Assembly (NCBI GenBank): GCA_012271265.1
Contig: JAAXGQ010000143.1
Span: 3,437 to 35,682 of the forward strand
DNA: 32,246 nt
From: Vicinamibacteraceae bacterium
Lineage (GTDB): Bacteria; Acidobacteriota; Vicinamibacteria; Marinacidobacterales; Marinacidobacteraceae
Reading direction: 5' to 3'
Shown: positions 1-8,700 of the stretch, in pieces
Position numbering within the stretch: the stretch's first letter is position 1
Layout of the letters: each line of letters opens with the position of its first letter
Program-made: the position numbers and the translations under genes
Notes under the pieces: generated by a model
The model's input: the letters and a program-made list of their open reading frames with translations, nothing else
Told to the model about the DNA's origin: nothing
The model's database searches: none

Positions 1-1118
1 TTCACCACCCGGATCAGGACCGCGAGGGCGCCGATCAGGAGTCCGTAGACCACCCGCCCGCCGTTCGTCGACGGCGCGGTGACTGGTTCGGTCGCCATGA
101 ACACCGTTCCGAAAGCCCAGCCGCCGAGCAGAAAGTGCCACCAGAAGGGCACGGCGAAGAACGGGTTCGCGGCGGAGCCCACCAGGTTCAGGAGACCCCC
201 TGCCGCGAGCGTGCCGGCGGCGACGGCCACCATGATCCGCAGCGAGCCGATGCCGGTGGCCACCAGCACCACCGCGCCGAGGAGACAGGCGAGAACCGAG
301 GTTTCCCCCATGGATCCGGGGATCAGCCCGATGAAGGCGTCCCACGGGGTCACCCCGCCGGCGGCCGCCGGATGGAGCCGTTCAAGAAGAGCCTCCGGGC
401 CGACCAGGCTGAGCCGGGCCAGCCAGGTGGCCCCGCTCACCGCGTCGGGGGCGGTGTCGGCGGCGATCCACACCCGGTCGCCGCTCAGGTCGGCCGGGTA
501 GGAGAAGAAGAGGAAGGCGCGCGCGGTGAGCGCCGGGTTCAGGATGTTGTAGCCGCTGCCGCCGAAGACCTCCTTGCCGAGCACCACCCCGAAGCTGATC
601 CCGAGCGCCACCTGCCAGAGGGGCACGGTGGGCGGGAGGATGAGCGGCAACAGCATCCCGGTCACCAGGAACCCCTCGCTCACCTCGTGGCGGCGGACCA
701 CCGCGAACAGCATTTCCCAGGCCCCGCCCACGGCGAAGGTGACGAGGAGCACCGGCAGGTACCAGAGGCCGCCGTGGACGACGGCCGCGGCCACGCTTTC
801 CGGCGCGAAGCCGAAGCCGAGAGCTTCGATCAGATCGGCCCGCCAGCCCGGCAGCGGAAGACCTCCGGCGGCAATGGCCCGGTTGGCCTGAAGGCCGGTG
901 TTGTAGAAGGCCATCGCCACGGTGGGGAGGAGAGCGAGGACCACCGTGAACATGAGCCGCTTCATGTCCAGCCGGTCGCGGGCGTGGGCCGGGCCGGCGG
1001 TGGTTTTCCCCGGCGTGTAGAGGAAGGTGTCCGGGGCGTCCCAGAGCGGCCAGAGCCGGTGCAGCGGGCCGTCCGGACCGAACGGGGTCCCGAGCCGGTC
1101 CAGCAGCGGGCGCAGCAC
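1..1118 (-). CDS. nqrB: Na+-translocating NADH:quinone reductase subunit B, 3' end outside window
   Basis: Membrane subunit of the Na+-NQR respiratory complex, which couples NADH oxidation and quinone reduction to Na+ export. About 372 residues are visible; family members are near 410, so only the C-terminus is missing beyond the left edge. The N-terminus shows the family pattern (a W..L-Y/F-x-TPG segment around residues 25-37, then R-D..D-x-KR), followed by multiple hydrophobic helices. The SGAT motif near residues 228-231 carries the threonine that covalently binds FMN in characterised NqrB. The start is GTG at 1116-1118, 6 nt after the nqrA stop, with a strong AAGGAGGGG ribosome site in the tail of nqrA, so translation is probably coupled. 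Identity is firm; the only uncertainty is the cut C-terminus. Confidence 0.95.
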   Translation of the reverse strand, partial: MLRPLLDRLGTPFGPDGPLHRLWPLWDAPDTFLYTPGKTTAGPAHARDRLDMKRLMFTVVLALLPTVAMAFYNTGLQANRAIAAGGLPLPGWRADLIEALGFGFAPESVAAAVVHGGLWYLPVLLVTFAVGGAWEMLFAVVRRHEVSEGFLVTGMLLPLILPPTVPLWQVALGISFGVVLGKEVFGGSGYNILNPALTARAFLFFSYPADLSGDRVWIAADTAPDAVSGATWLARLSLVGPEALLERLHPAAAGGVTPWDAFIGLIPGSMGETSVLACLLGAVVLVATGIGSLRIMVAVAAGTLAAGGLLNLVGSAANPFFAVPFWWHFLLGGWAFGTVFMATEPVTAPSTNGGRVVYGLLIGALAVLIRVV

Positions 1119-1124
1119 GGCGCC

Positions 1125-2513
1125 CTACCCCTCCTTCTCCAGGGTGTCGAGCACCCGCCGGAGCGCCGGTGGATAGTCGTTCTTGGCCGGGCAGACGAAC
1201 GTCAGGAGGCCGAGGTCCTCTTCGACAAGTTCGAGGACACCCAATTCCTCGGCACGCTCGATGTCTTCCATGAGGAGCGCGCGCAAGAGCGGCACCGGCG
1301 GAATGTCGAAGGCCATCCCCCGCTCGTAGGCCGCTGTCGGGACGATCGCCCGCCGCGATCCGTGCGTGTCGGTGTTGAGCCGGCGGGCCCTGCGGGGGAG
1401 CAGCGAGGACAGGAAGGCCCGACTCGCGGAGAGCGCGTCGGCGCCCGGGGCGAGCCAGCCGAGGAAGCGGCGGCGACGGCCCTCTTCCAGGATGGTGATC
1501 TGCCGGTGATAGCGCCCGAGATAGCCGCTGACCGCGTCGGAGGCCGTCCGCCCCGCGAGGAGCGAACCGGAGATGACGCGGGTCGCCCCGGGGAGGTCCG
1601 GGGCCAGGGAACGGCGGCCGAGGTCGGTGACGTCCGCGCCGACCGGGAGCCGGAGCAGCCTCGGCCGGTCCACCGGCGGGCCGCCCAGGGAGACGACCCG
1701 CCAGCCGTCCGGAGAGCCGATCCGAAAGAGGCGGCCGATCGAAGCCAGGTCCTGGGCGTCGAGATGCCAGGCCTCCCGGGTCCGGGCGACCGGGGCGAGG
1801 CGGTGGATGTGGAGACCGGCCGTGCCGGCGGGATGGGGGCCGGCGAAGGCGGCCGGGCGGATGCGGGAACTCTCCCGGATCGGGAGCGGCCGGTCGGGCC
1901 GGAAACAGACGAAGACCGGCCCCTCGGTCAGCTGAGTGAGGGCGGCGGCGCCCCAGGCCAGATCCTCGTCCCGGCCGGCCACGGCGGCAACCGGGTCCGG
2001 GGCGAGGGGCGCGGTGTCCAGCGCGGTGACAAGGATGGCCTCGGGGCGGCGACGCGGATCAGCCACCCGACCGAAGGGTCGGGCGCGGAGCGCGGTCCAG
2101 GCGCCGGAGGCCAGGAGGAGGTCCCGCACCGCGTCGCCGGCGAGCCCGTCGGGGTGGCGGCCGGTCCAGGCGCCGGGCGCCCGCGCCCCGCTTCCGGCGC
2201 CGAAGCGCTCACCGGGGTCAACGGCGATGACGAGGGAGACGAAGGCCCGCCGCGGCCCGCGGTGCACCTCGGTCACGCGACCTCGAAGCGGGGCCGTGAA
2301 GCGCACCCCGGGGGTCTTCTTGTCCTCGAAGAGCACCGCCCCACGCTCCACCGCATCGCCCGGCCGCACCCGCATGGACGGACGCATCCCCGGGTAGTCG
2401 TCGCCGAGGAGCGCGATCCGGTCCGGGCGATGGGCTTCCGCCGGAGCCGTACCGGCCGGAGGAGCGCCGGCCAGCGGGATGTCGAATCCCCGGCGGACGG
2501 CGTGAAGGATCAT
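1125..2513 (-). CDS. nqrA: Na+-translocating NADH:quinone reductase subunit A
   Basis: Peripheral subunit of Na+-NQR, located on the cytoplasmic side of the membrane and involved in quinone handling. The protein begins MILHAVRRGFDIPLAG, matching the K/R-x-G-x-D-I/L-P-I/L opening of the family. It continues with the biotinyl-lipoyl-like barrel (V-x-x-GD-x-V-x-x-G around residues 50-60, then a K-x-PG-V-x-F-T/A-P segment). At about 462 residues the length is normal. ATG at 2513 is chosen because the family starts directly at M-I; a TTG two codons upstream is in frame. No clear ribosome site is visible before it. It is first in the visible nqrAB order and lies 184 nt downstream of tRNA-Asn, so its own promoter probably sits in 2520-2697, though none is obvious. 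Confidence 0.93.
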   Translation of the reverse strand: MILHAVRRGFDIPLAGAPPAGTAPAEAHRPDRIALLGDDYPGMRPSMRVRPGDAVERGAVLFEDKKTPGVRFTAPLRGRVTEVHRGPRRAFVSLVIAVDPGERFGAGSGARAPGAWTGRHPDGLAGDAVRDLLLASGAWTALRARPFGRVADPRRRPEAILVTALDTAPLAPDPVAAVAGRDEDLAWGAAALTQLTEGPVFVCFRPDRPLPIRESSRIRPAAFAGPHPAGTAGLHIHRLAPVARTREAWHLDAQDLASIGRLFRIGSPDGWRVVSLGGPPVDRPRLLRLPVGADVTDLGRRSLAPDLPGATRVISGSLLAGRTASDAVSGYLGRYHRQITILEEGRRRRFLGWLAPGADALSASRAFLSSLLPRRARRLNTDTHGSRRAIVPTAAYERGMAFDIPPVPLLRALLMEDIERAEELGVLELVEEDLGLLTFVCPAKNDYPPALRRVLDTLEKEG

Positions 2514-2697
2514 CGGCAAGGCGGCGCGGCCACATCATCCGCCGGGGACTCCGCCGGGAGTCCGGGCGCGGAGCGGATGCGGTGGTCGGAGCCGCTGATT
2601 TCGACCGAATCGAGGCGGGTGTCAGCACCCGGGGCCGCGAAGAGGCGACTGCGGCGCCGGCGGGGGCGACCGCGACGCTCCGCCTGCGCGGGGCGCC
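2514..2697. other. Non-coding gap between tRNA-Asn and nqrA
   Basis: This 184-nt stretch holds no convincing gene on either strand. It must contain the nqrA leader and probably its promoter. It is uniformly GC-rich and I could not pick out a -10/-35 pair or a terminator hairpin with a T tract. Confidence 0.5.
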
Positions 2698-2772
2698 TGG
2701 CTCCACGGGTAGGACTTGAACCTACAACCAACGGATTAACAGTCCGCTGCTCTGCCATTGAGCTACCGTGGA
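2698..2772 (-). tRNA. tRNA-Asn (anticodon GTT), CCA encoded
   Basis: A full cloverleaf can be drawn on the minus strand. The 7-bp acceptor is TCCACGG/CCGTGGA (2766-2772 with 2702-2708). The D arm is GCTC/GAGC. The anticodon stem GCGGA/TCCGT closes the loop CTGTTAA, giving anticodon GTT. The T arm is GTAGG-TTCAAGT-CCTAC. The discriminator is G (2701) and a genomic CCA follows at 2698-2700. All expected invariant bases, including T33, are present. A promoter with good spacing lies just upstream. Confidence 0.97.
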
Positions 2773-2804
2773 TCGGCAGGCGCAACCCGACCGAAGGGCG
2801 CCGA

Positions 2805-2833
2805 AGCATAACAGTGGGCAGTGAGGCTGTCAG
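2805..2833 (-). promoter_or_regulatory. Probable sigma70-type promoter of tRNA-Asn
   Basis: On the minus strand, CTGACA (2828-2833) and TATGCT (2805-2810) are separated by exactly 17 bp and match the -35 and -10 consensus at 5/6 and 4/6 positions. Transcription would begin near 2798, about 26 nt before the mature tRNA 5' end. The -35 box overlaps the recR stop codon (2830-2832), so the promoter is partly embedded in the coding sequence. Confidence 0.6.
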
Positions 2834-3429
2834 AGGGTGCTGCGATGCTGCAGAGCCTCCGCCATCGTGGTCGAATCGGCATGCGCGAGCTCGCTTCCGA
2901 GCGGCACGCCAATGCCGATTCTGGTGACGCGGACGCCCTCCGGTTTCAGCAGCATCGCGATCCACGCCGCCGCCGCCTCGCCGGCATGCGTCGGGTTCGT
3001 GGCCACGATCACCTCCGCGACCGTGCCGCTCCGCACCCGCTTCATCAGCGCCGTCACCCGAGGGTCGTCTTCGGGGCTTCCGCCGGCGTCGAACACGCTG
3101 CCCGCGAGCACGTGGTAGCGGCCGTCGAACGAGCGCGCCTTCTCCACCACCGCGATGTCCGACGCGTCCTCGACAACGCAGATCACGCTCGCCCGCCGCT
3201 CGGGATTCCGGCAGAGGTCACACGGCTGGTCCTCGGTGAAATTGCCGCACACCCCGCACCGGGAGATGCGCTCGTGGAGTGAACTCGCGGCGGCGCCCAG
3301 GGACGCCGCCCGCTCCGGAGGCGCCGCGAGCAGGTGGAAGGCGATGCGGCGCGCCGACTTCGGCCCGATGCCGGGAAGCCGCTTCAGCTCCGCGATCAGC
3401 CGCTCCAGGGCCGCCGGAAGGACGCTCAC
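2830..3429 (-). CDS. recR: Recombination mediator protein RecR
   Basis: Cytoplasmic DNA-repair protein that acts with RecO/RecF to load RecA at gaps. The 199-residue length is standard. Visible domains in order: a helix-hairpin-helix LPGIGPKSARRIAFHLL (about residues 18-34), a four-cysteine zinc motif C-x2-C-x8-C-x2-C (around 58-73), then a Toprim domain starting at ICVVED (about 83-88) with a later A-T-N-P-T-x-x-GE segment, and the C-terminal RIGIGVPLGSEL region. The usual LSPLDG stretch after the Toprim start is diverged here (AGSVFDAGG). The start is GTG at 3427-3429, overlapping the ybaB stop by 4 nt (GTGA), which indicates translational coupling in the conserved dnaX-ybaB-recR order. Confidence 0.97.
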   Translation of the reverse strand: MSVLPAALERLIAELKRLPGIGPKSARRIAFHLLAAPPERAASLGAAASSLHERISRCGVCGNFTEDQPCDLCRNPERRASVICVVEDASDIAVVEKARSFDGRYHVLAGSVFDAGGSPEDDPRVTALMKRVRSGTVAEVIVATNPTHAGEAAAAWIAMLLKPEGVRVTRIGIGVPLGSELAHADSTTMAEALQHRSTL

Positions 3430-3734
3430 CGGCCGCCCATCAGGCTCCCGAGGGCGTCGCCTCCCATGGCGCGGAAGCGGTTCGCGAGATCGCGTTCCAC
3501 CTTGCGGGAGGCGTCGTTCATCGCCGCCTTCACCAGTTCCTCGAGCAGTTCGGCGTCCCCGGACTTGAGGGCCTCGGGATCGATCGTGACCCGCCGCACC
3601 ATGCGGGAGCCGTTCATGCGCACGCGCACGATGCCGCCGCCCGCCGACCCTTCGGTCTCCATGGCTTCGATTTCCCGCTTGAGCCTGGCCATCTCGGCCA
3701 GTTGGCGCGTGGCCTGCTGAATCTTCGACAACAT
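3426..3734 (-). CDS. ybaB: YbaB/EbfC family nucleoid-associated protein
   Basis: Small DNA-binding protein of 102 residues, the normal family size. It has the long N-terminal helix (KIQQATRQLAEMARLKREIEAME) and the central V-x-x-x-x-NG-S-x-x-V-x-x-V-x-I-DPEAL motif, here with MNGSRMVRRVTIDPEAL at about residues 40-56. Known members dimerise and bind DNA; they are usually encoded between dnaX and recR, as here. A GGGAAG ribosome site lies about 5 nt before the ATG at 3734. The gene is 36 nt downstream of dnaX and overlaps recR by 4 nt. Confidence 0.95.
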   Translation of the reverse strand: MLSKIQQATRQLAEMARLKREIEAMETEGSAGGGIVRVRMNGSRMVRRVTIDPEALKSGDAELLEELVKAAMNDASRKVERDLANRFRAMGGDALGSLMGGR

Positions 3735-3770
3735 CGGTTCTTCCCGCCTTTCACGATTCGGGGGACAAGG

Positions 3771-5438
3771 TCAGCGGCCGCCGCCGGCAGCGCCGAACGA
3801 CGGGACGGATGGATTCTCGGGGGGGAGGGGTTCGTCGGCCACGATGGCGCCGCCGAACTGCTCCTGATAATCGCGCACCACGGTCGGGATTTCTCTGGAA
3901 GGCGCGGCCTGCCGGTCGGCCCGGCGTTTCGGAGGCGGCGGCGCGGGCGCGGCAGGTTGGGGTGGCGCCGGCTTCGACGCGGGCGCGTCGGTCGTGTCGG
4001 TCGCTTCGAGGCGCTCGAGGATCTCGTCGAACCGGGCGAGCCGCGGCAGCTCCACCAGCTTCAGGAGCGCCAGTTCCAGGTGGAACCGCGGCTCTGCCGC
4101 CCAGCGGAGCTGCTCGTCGGCGCGAGCCAGGACATCGAGGCTGCGCAGGAGATCTTCCTCACTGAACTTCCCGTGGAGGGCTCCCTTGCGATCCTGCTCG
4201 TCCGGCCACTCCAGGAGATCCGGCCGCGACGGAGCCGCCCGGGACACCACCAGGTCGCGAAGGTACTGCATGAACAGCGCGAGGAACTGCCGGAGGTCGC
4301 GCCCGCCGGCGACGAGTTCCTCGACGACCGCGAAGACCTCTCCCCGCTCGCCGGCGAGGATGGCGGCGGCGGCGCGCCGGGCGACCGCGACCCCGGGGAC
4401 GCCCAGCATTTCACTGACGTCGGCCTCGGTCACCTCGCCGTCGACGGCGGAAATCACCTGATCGAGCGCGGACAGGGAATCGCGCACGCTCCCCCGGCCG
4501 AAGCGGACGATCTGGGCCAACGCCTCCGGGCGGACCGCGACCTCCTCCTTCCTGACGACATTCGTGAGGAGCGCGGTCAGGTCGGCGCGGCTCAGGGTGT
4601 GGAGGTCGAACTCCTGGCAACGGGACAGAATCGTGTCCGGCAGGCGGTGGATCTCCGTCGTCGCAAAGATGAACTTGACGTGCGCCGGAGGCTCCTCGAG
4701 CGTCTTCAGCAGCGCGTTGAACGCGCTCTTGCTGAGCATGTGGACCTCGTCCACCAGGAAGATGCGGAAGCGGTCGCGGGCGGGGCGGTAGCTGGCGGTC
4801 TCGATGAGCTGGCGGACGTCGTCCACCCGGGTGTGGCTCGCGCCGTCGATCTCCGGCACGTCCGGCGCGTAGCCCCCGGCGATTTCGCGGCAGGAGGTGC
4901 AGCCGCCGCACGGGTCGGGCGTGGGGCCCGGGGTGTTCCGACAGTTCAGCGCCTTGGCCAGAATCCGGGCGATCGTGGTCTTGCCTACGCCGCGCGGGCC
5001 GGAGAACAGGAAGGCATTCCAGATCCGGTCCTTCCGGATGGCGTTCTGGAGGGTGCGGACCACGGCGTCCTGGCCGACCAGTTCCGAAAACGTCTGCGGC
5101 CGATAGCGGAGCGCCAGCACCTGGTAGCCGGGTGACGAGGGCTCCGGTTTGGCTGCCGCCGTCGTCGCCTGGTCGGATGCGGGTTCCGCGTCCCCCTCCG
5201 CCTCGACGGGCGAAGGCGCTGCCGGGTCGGGTGGTCGCCTTGCCGGCGGCGGGGGTTCCGGAGTCGCTTCCGCCGCCGCGGATGACGGGGGATCCGGTGT
5301 GGTCTCGATCGCAGCCGCTGGACCGGGATCCGGAGCCGCCTCGGACTCCGCCGGGGCGGTCGGCTTCTTCTCCGCCGGGGCGGTCGGCTTCTTCTCCGCG
5401 GGCCCGGCGGGGGCGCCGAAAAGAGACCTTGCGCTCAT
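3771..5438 (-). CDS. dnaX: DNA polymerase III subunit gamma/tau with long N-terminal extension
   Basis: Clamp-loader ATPase of the replicative polymerase. Canonical DnaX begins just before a YQVLA-(K/R)-(W/Y)-RP segment; here that segment starts near residue 105 of a 555-residue protein. It is followed by Walker A GPRGVGKTT, a zinc-binding cysteine set (C-x9-C-x2-C-x2-C), Walker B LVDEVHML, sensor ATTE and the SRC arginine-finger motif. Domain III ends near residue 480. A short proline/alanine linker and a final 50 or so residues follow, with no recognisable alpha-subunit-binding domain V. The first ~100 residues are Pro/Ala/Glu-rich and include a perfect 24-bp tandem repeat. ATG at 5438 is used because the upstream open frame runs into tRNA-Ser. 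No start codon occurs immediately before the conserved part, so the extension is probably translated. Ribosome site weak. Confidence 0.93.
   Translation of the reverse strand: MSARSLFGAPAGPAEKKPTAPAEKKPTAPAESEAAPDPGPAAAIETTPDPPSSAAAEATPEPPPPARRPPDPAAPSPVEAEGDAEPASDQATTAAAKPEPSSPGYQVLALRYRPQTFSELVGQDAVVRTLQNAIRKDRIWNAFLFSGPRGVGKTTIARILAKALNCRNTPGPTPDPCGGCTSCREIAGGYAPDVPEIDGASHTRVDDVRQLIETASYRPARDRFRIFLVDEVHMLSKSAFNALLKTLEEPPAHVKFIFATTEIHRLPDTILSRCQEFDLHTLSRADLTALLTNVVRKEEVAVRPEALAQIVRFGRGSVRDSLSALDQVISAVDGEVTEADVSEMLGVPGVAVARRAAAAILAGERGEVFAVVEELVAGGRDLRQFLALFMQYLRDLVVSRAAPSRPDLLEWPDEQDRKGALHGKFSEEDLLRSLDVLARADEQLRWAAEPRFHLELALLKLVELPRLARFDEILERLEATDTTDAPASKPAPPQPAAPAPPPPKRRADRQAAPSREIPTVVRDYQEQFGGAIVADEPLPPENPSVPSFGAAGGGR
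5347..5394 (-). repeat. Perfect 24-bp tandem repeat (x2) inside the dnaX N-terminal extension
   Basis: Positions 5347-5370 and 5371-5394 are identical on the DNA level and encode PAEKKPTA twice, followed by a partial third unit. The identity at the nucleotide level, including wobble positions, suggests recent slippage or unequal exchange within the low-complexity leader. Confidence 0.9.
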
Positions 5439-5469
5439 GGGAGATGGGTTCCGCCCGCTCCGCCTCCGG

Positions 5470-5556
5470 CGGAGGGGGTGGGATTCGAACCCACGGTACC
5501 GTCGCCGGTACACCAGCTTTCCGGGCTGGCCAATTCGGCCGCTCTTGCACCCCTCC
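5470..5556 (-). tRNA. tRNA-Ser (anticodon GGA), C at position 33
   Basis: Minus-strand class II tRNA of 87 nt. The acceptor is GGAGGGG/CCCCTCC (5550-5556 with 5471-5477), with discriminator G at 5470 as expected for serine. The anticodon stem CCAGC/GCTGG encloses the loop CCGGAAA, giving anticodon GGA. A long variable arm (GTACCGGCGACGGTAC) is followed by the T arm GTGGG-TTCGAAT-CCCAC. CCA is not encoded (the genome has CCG). The base before the anticodon is C instead of the nearly universal U33. Identity as tRNA-Ser is secure from the variable arm, anticodon and discriminator. dnaX starts 32 nt downstream. Confidence 0.94.
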
Positions 5557-5577
5557 AGCTCAATTTGCGGGCCCGGA

Positions 5578-5605
5578 ATCCTACCCCCTGGAATCCTCCT
5601 GTCCC
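5578..5605 (-). promoter_or_regulatory. Candidate promoter of tRNA-Ser
   Basis: Minus-strand GGGACA (5600-5605) and TAGGAT (5578-5583) are 16 bp apart, about 22 nt before the tRNA 5' end. The -10 match is good and the -35 moderate. Placement is plausible for a tRNA promoter, but the support is only this motif pair. Confidence 0.35.
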
Positions 5606-5702
5606 CGCCCGGAACGCCGCCCGGGCCAGCGAAAGGACGCGCGCCGCAGGTCGGTCGCCTGGCCTTTCCCGGCGACCGGTTCGACGCCTCGGCCGTCGGG
5701 GG

Positions 5703-8700
5703 TCAGGCGGGGGCGGTCGGGTCGAGGGCCGGGGAGGCGGCGACCGTGGTCCGGCGGCGGGCGCTCCGGGCCGCGCGCCAGGAGGCGAAGGCGTCGGAGA
5801 AGGAGTCGAGGCTGTCGTAGGTCACGGGCACGACGACGAGCGTAAGCACCGTGGCCACGGTGAGCCCGAAGATGACGGCAACCCCCATGGAAGCCCAGAA
5901 CTGCGAACTCTCCCCTCCGGTCGAGAAGGAGAGGTTGAAGAAGTCCAGGTTGAGCCCCAGCGTCAGCGGCACCAGCCCGAGCACGGTCGTCACCGCGGTA
6001 AGCAGGACCGGGCGGAGCCGGATGGACCCGGCCTCGATGACCGCGTCCCGGCGGCTCAGGCCCCGCTCCCGCAACTGACGGATGAAGTCGCAGAGCACGA
6101 TGGCGTTGTTCACCACGATCCCCGCCAGCGAGATCACCCCGATGCCGGTCATGATGATCCCGAACGCCGTGCCGGTGAGGATCAGGCCCCACAGCACCCC
6201 GATGACCGAAAGCGCCACCGAGGTGATGATCGCGAACGGCAGGATCAGCGAATCGAACTGGGTCACCAGCACCATCAGGATGAGCAGCAGGGCGATCACG
6301 AACGCCCGCGACAGGAATGCGGTGGCCTGCTCTTCCTCCTCGTTCGCGCCGGAGAACTCCCAGTGGTAGCCAGCCGGCCACTCCATCCCGTCGAGGGCCG
6401 CGGCGACCTCCTCGCGGACGCTGCCTTCGGTGCGCCCTGACTCCCGCACCACGTCGCCTTCGATCGTGGCGACCCGGTGGAGGTCCACCCTTCGCACCGC
6501 CGCGGGTCCGGAACCGTGCTTCAGGTCGGCGACAGTCCGGATCGGGATCGGGATCCCGTCCTCATCGGGCACGGTGAGTTCGGCGATGTCGTCGAGCGAG
6601 CGCCGCGCCTCCGGCGCGAGGCGGACCCGGATGTCGTGTTCGTCCTCGCCGATCCGGTACTTCGAGGCCTCCGCTCCCAGAATCGCGGTCTGCACCGTGG
6701 CGGCGATGAGCTGGGTGTTCACCCCGGACCGCATGGCGTCTTCGCGATCCACCTCGATCCGGATCTCCGGCTGACCGGCTTCGAGGTCGTCGTCGAGGTT
6801 CACGAGCCCGTCGATCCCCCGGATTCGCTCCTGGGCCGTCTCGGCGAGGCTGGTGAGTTCGGCCATGTCGTCCCCGACCACCCGCACCGAGACCGGGGCT
6901 CCGGTCGGGGGGCCGTCCTGGGGCGCATCCACCTTGATCGTGGCGCCGACGATGCCGGCGAGCACCTCCCGGACACCCTCCATCGTCTGGAAGGTATTGC
7001 GCTCCGCGCGGTCGCGGCGCTCGTGCAGATACAGGGTGACCTGGCTCTGGTTCGGCGTGCCCCCTCCCCCCATGCTCGGGCCCACGCTCTGGCCGGAGTG
7101 CCCCACGTTGGCGATGAGGTGCTTCAGGTCCGTGGTGCCGTCGGTGAGTTCCTCGATCCGGCTCACCACGCCGTCCGAGGCTTCGAGCGTCGCCCCCGAG
7201 GGCATGTCCACGCTGACCGTGATCTGGCGCGGCTCGACCTCGGGGAAGAGCTCGACGCCCTTCCCGACCACCGCGTAGACGCCGACAGTGGCCACCAGGA
7301 TCGCGCACATGCTCCAGATCAGCCCGGAGCGGCGGTCGGTGACCCAGGGCCGCCAGCCCAGCGGCCGCCGGATGATGGCCCAGACGAGCCAGCAGGCCCC
7401 GTGCAGGACGAAGGCCGCCACGCCGAGTCCGGCGAACACCATGACGACCGGCATGAGGGCGTTCGTCTGGAAGAACATGCCCCCGAGGGTGAGCGCCACG
7501 CCGGCGCCAAGGAAGGCCACGAAGGCCACCGGCAGCGCCCAATTGCGCACGAACCACGCCCGGCTCCCCGCATCCGGCCCCGGCCGCAGGGCCCAGCCGA
7601 GAAGCTGCCGGTAGCGGCGGCGGAACGGATGCTCCCCTGCGACGCCCGCGGCCTTCCGCGTGGGCGGCTTCATCAGGTGGGCGCAGAGAGTCGGGTTGAT
7701 GATCAGCGCCACGACGAGAGACGCCGAGAGGCCGATGATCAGGGTGACCGGGAGGTAGGACATGAAGTCCCCGATGATCCCCGGCCAGATCAGGAGCGGC
7801 GAGAAGGCGCAGAGGGTGGTGATCGTGGAGGCGATGACCGGACGGGCCACCTCCTTCGTCGCCCGGGAAGCGGCGACGAGGGCGCTGTCTCCCTGCTCCC
7901 GGTGGCGGTAGATGTTCTCGACGATCACCACCGCGTTGTCCACCAGCATCCCGAGCATCAGGATGAGGCTGAACAGCACCATCATGTTCAGCGAGTAGCC
8001 GATCCAGCCCAGCACCAGGAACGAGGCCATCATCGAGAGGGGGATCGCGACGCCGACGAAGAAGGAGTTCCGGAGACCGACGAACGCCATGAGGCAGCCG
8101 ACCACCAGCAGCAGCCCGGAAATCACGTTGTTTTCGAGCTCGTTCACCATGCGCCGGATCTCGATGGAGATGTCCCCCACCACGGCGGTGCTGATGGAAT
8201 CGGGCAACCGCTCGTCCCAGACGGCCAGCTCGGCGTTGACCTGATCCGCCACCTCGACCAGGTTCGCCCCGGTCCGCTTCTCGACGGTCAGGGTGACCGA
8301 AGGCTCGCGATCCACCCGGGAACGGGTGGCCTCGTCCTCGAAGCCGTAAACCACGTCGGCCACGTCGCGGATGAAGACCGGCGCTCCGTCCCGCACCTTG
8401 ATGACGAAGTCGCCGATCTCTTCCGGACGGATCACGTCCGCCGGCAGGCGCACCAGATACTCGTAGCCGCCGACCGAGATCTCCCCGCCGGGCACGTTGC
8501 GGTTTTCCCGCGCGACCGCCACCACGAGGTCCGAGAGGCTGACCTCGAAGAAAGAGAGCCGCTTCGGGTCGACGTGGACGTGGACCTCGCGCTCCCGCCC
8601 GCCGACCACCTGCACCCGGTTCACTCCGGGAATCGCCTCGAAGCTGTCCTGCATCTCCTCGCCGACCTCGGTCAGCCGCTGGACGCCGACTGGCCCGGAG

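Noticed and set aside
135-2927. A 930-codon open frame on the plus strand opposite nqrB/nqrA and beyond
   Set aside because: It is Arg/Gly/Glu-rich, without any recognisable domain, and lies antisense to the well-conserved nqrA and nqrB and across tRNA-Asn; a GC-rich shadow frame.
5439-5513. N-terminal extension of dnaX by 25 codons through the tRNA-Ser gene
   Set aside because: It would be translated from inside tRNA-Ser; the peptide is Arg-rich tRNA sequence. ATG at 5438 preferred.
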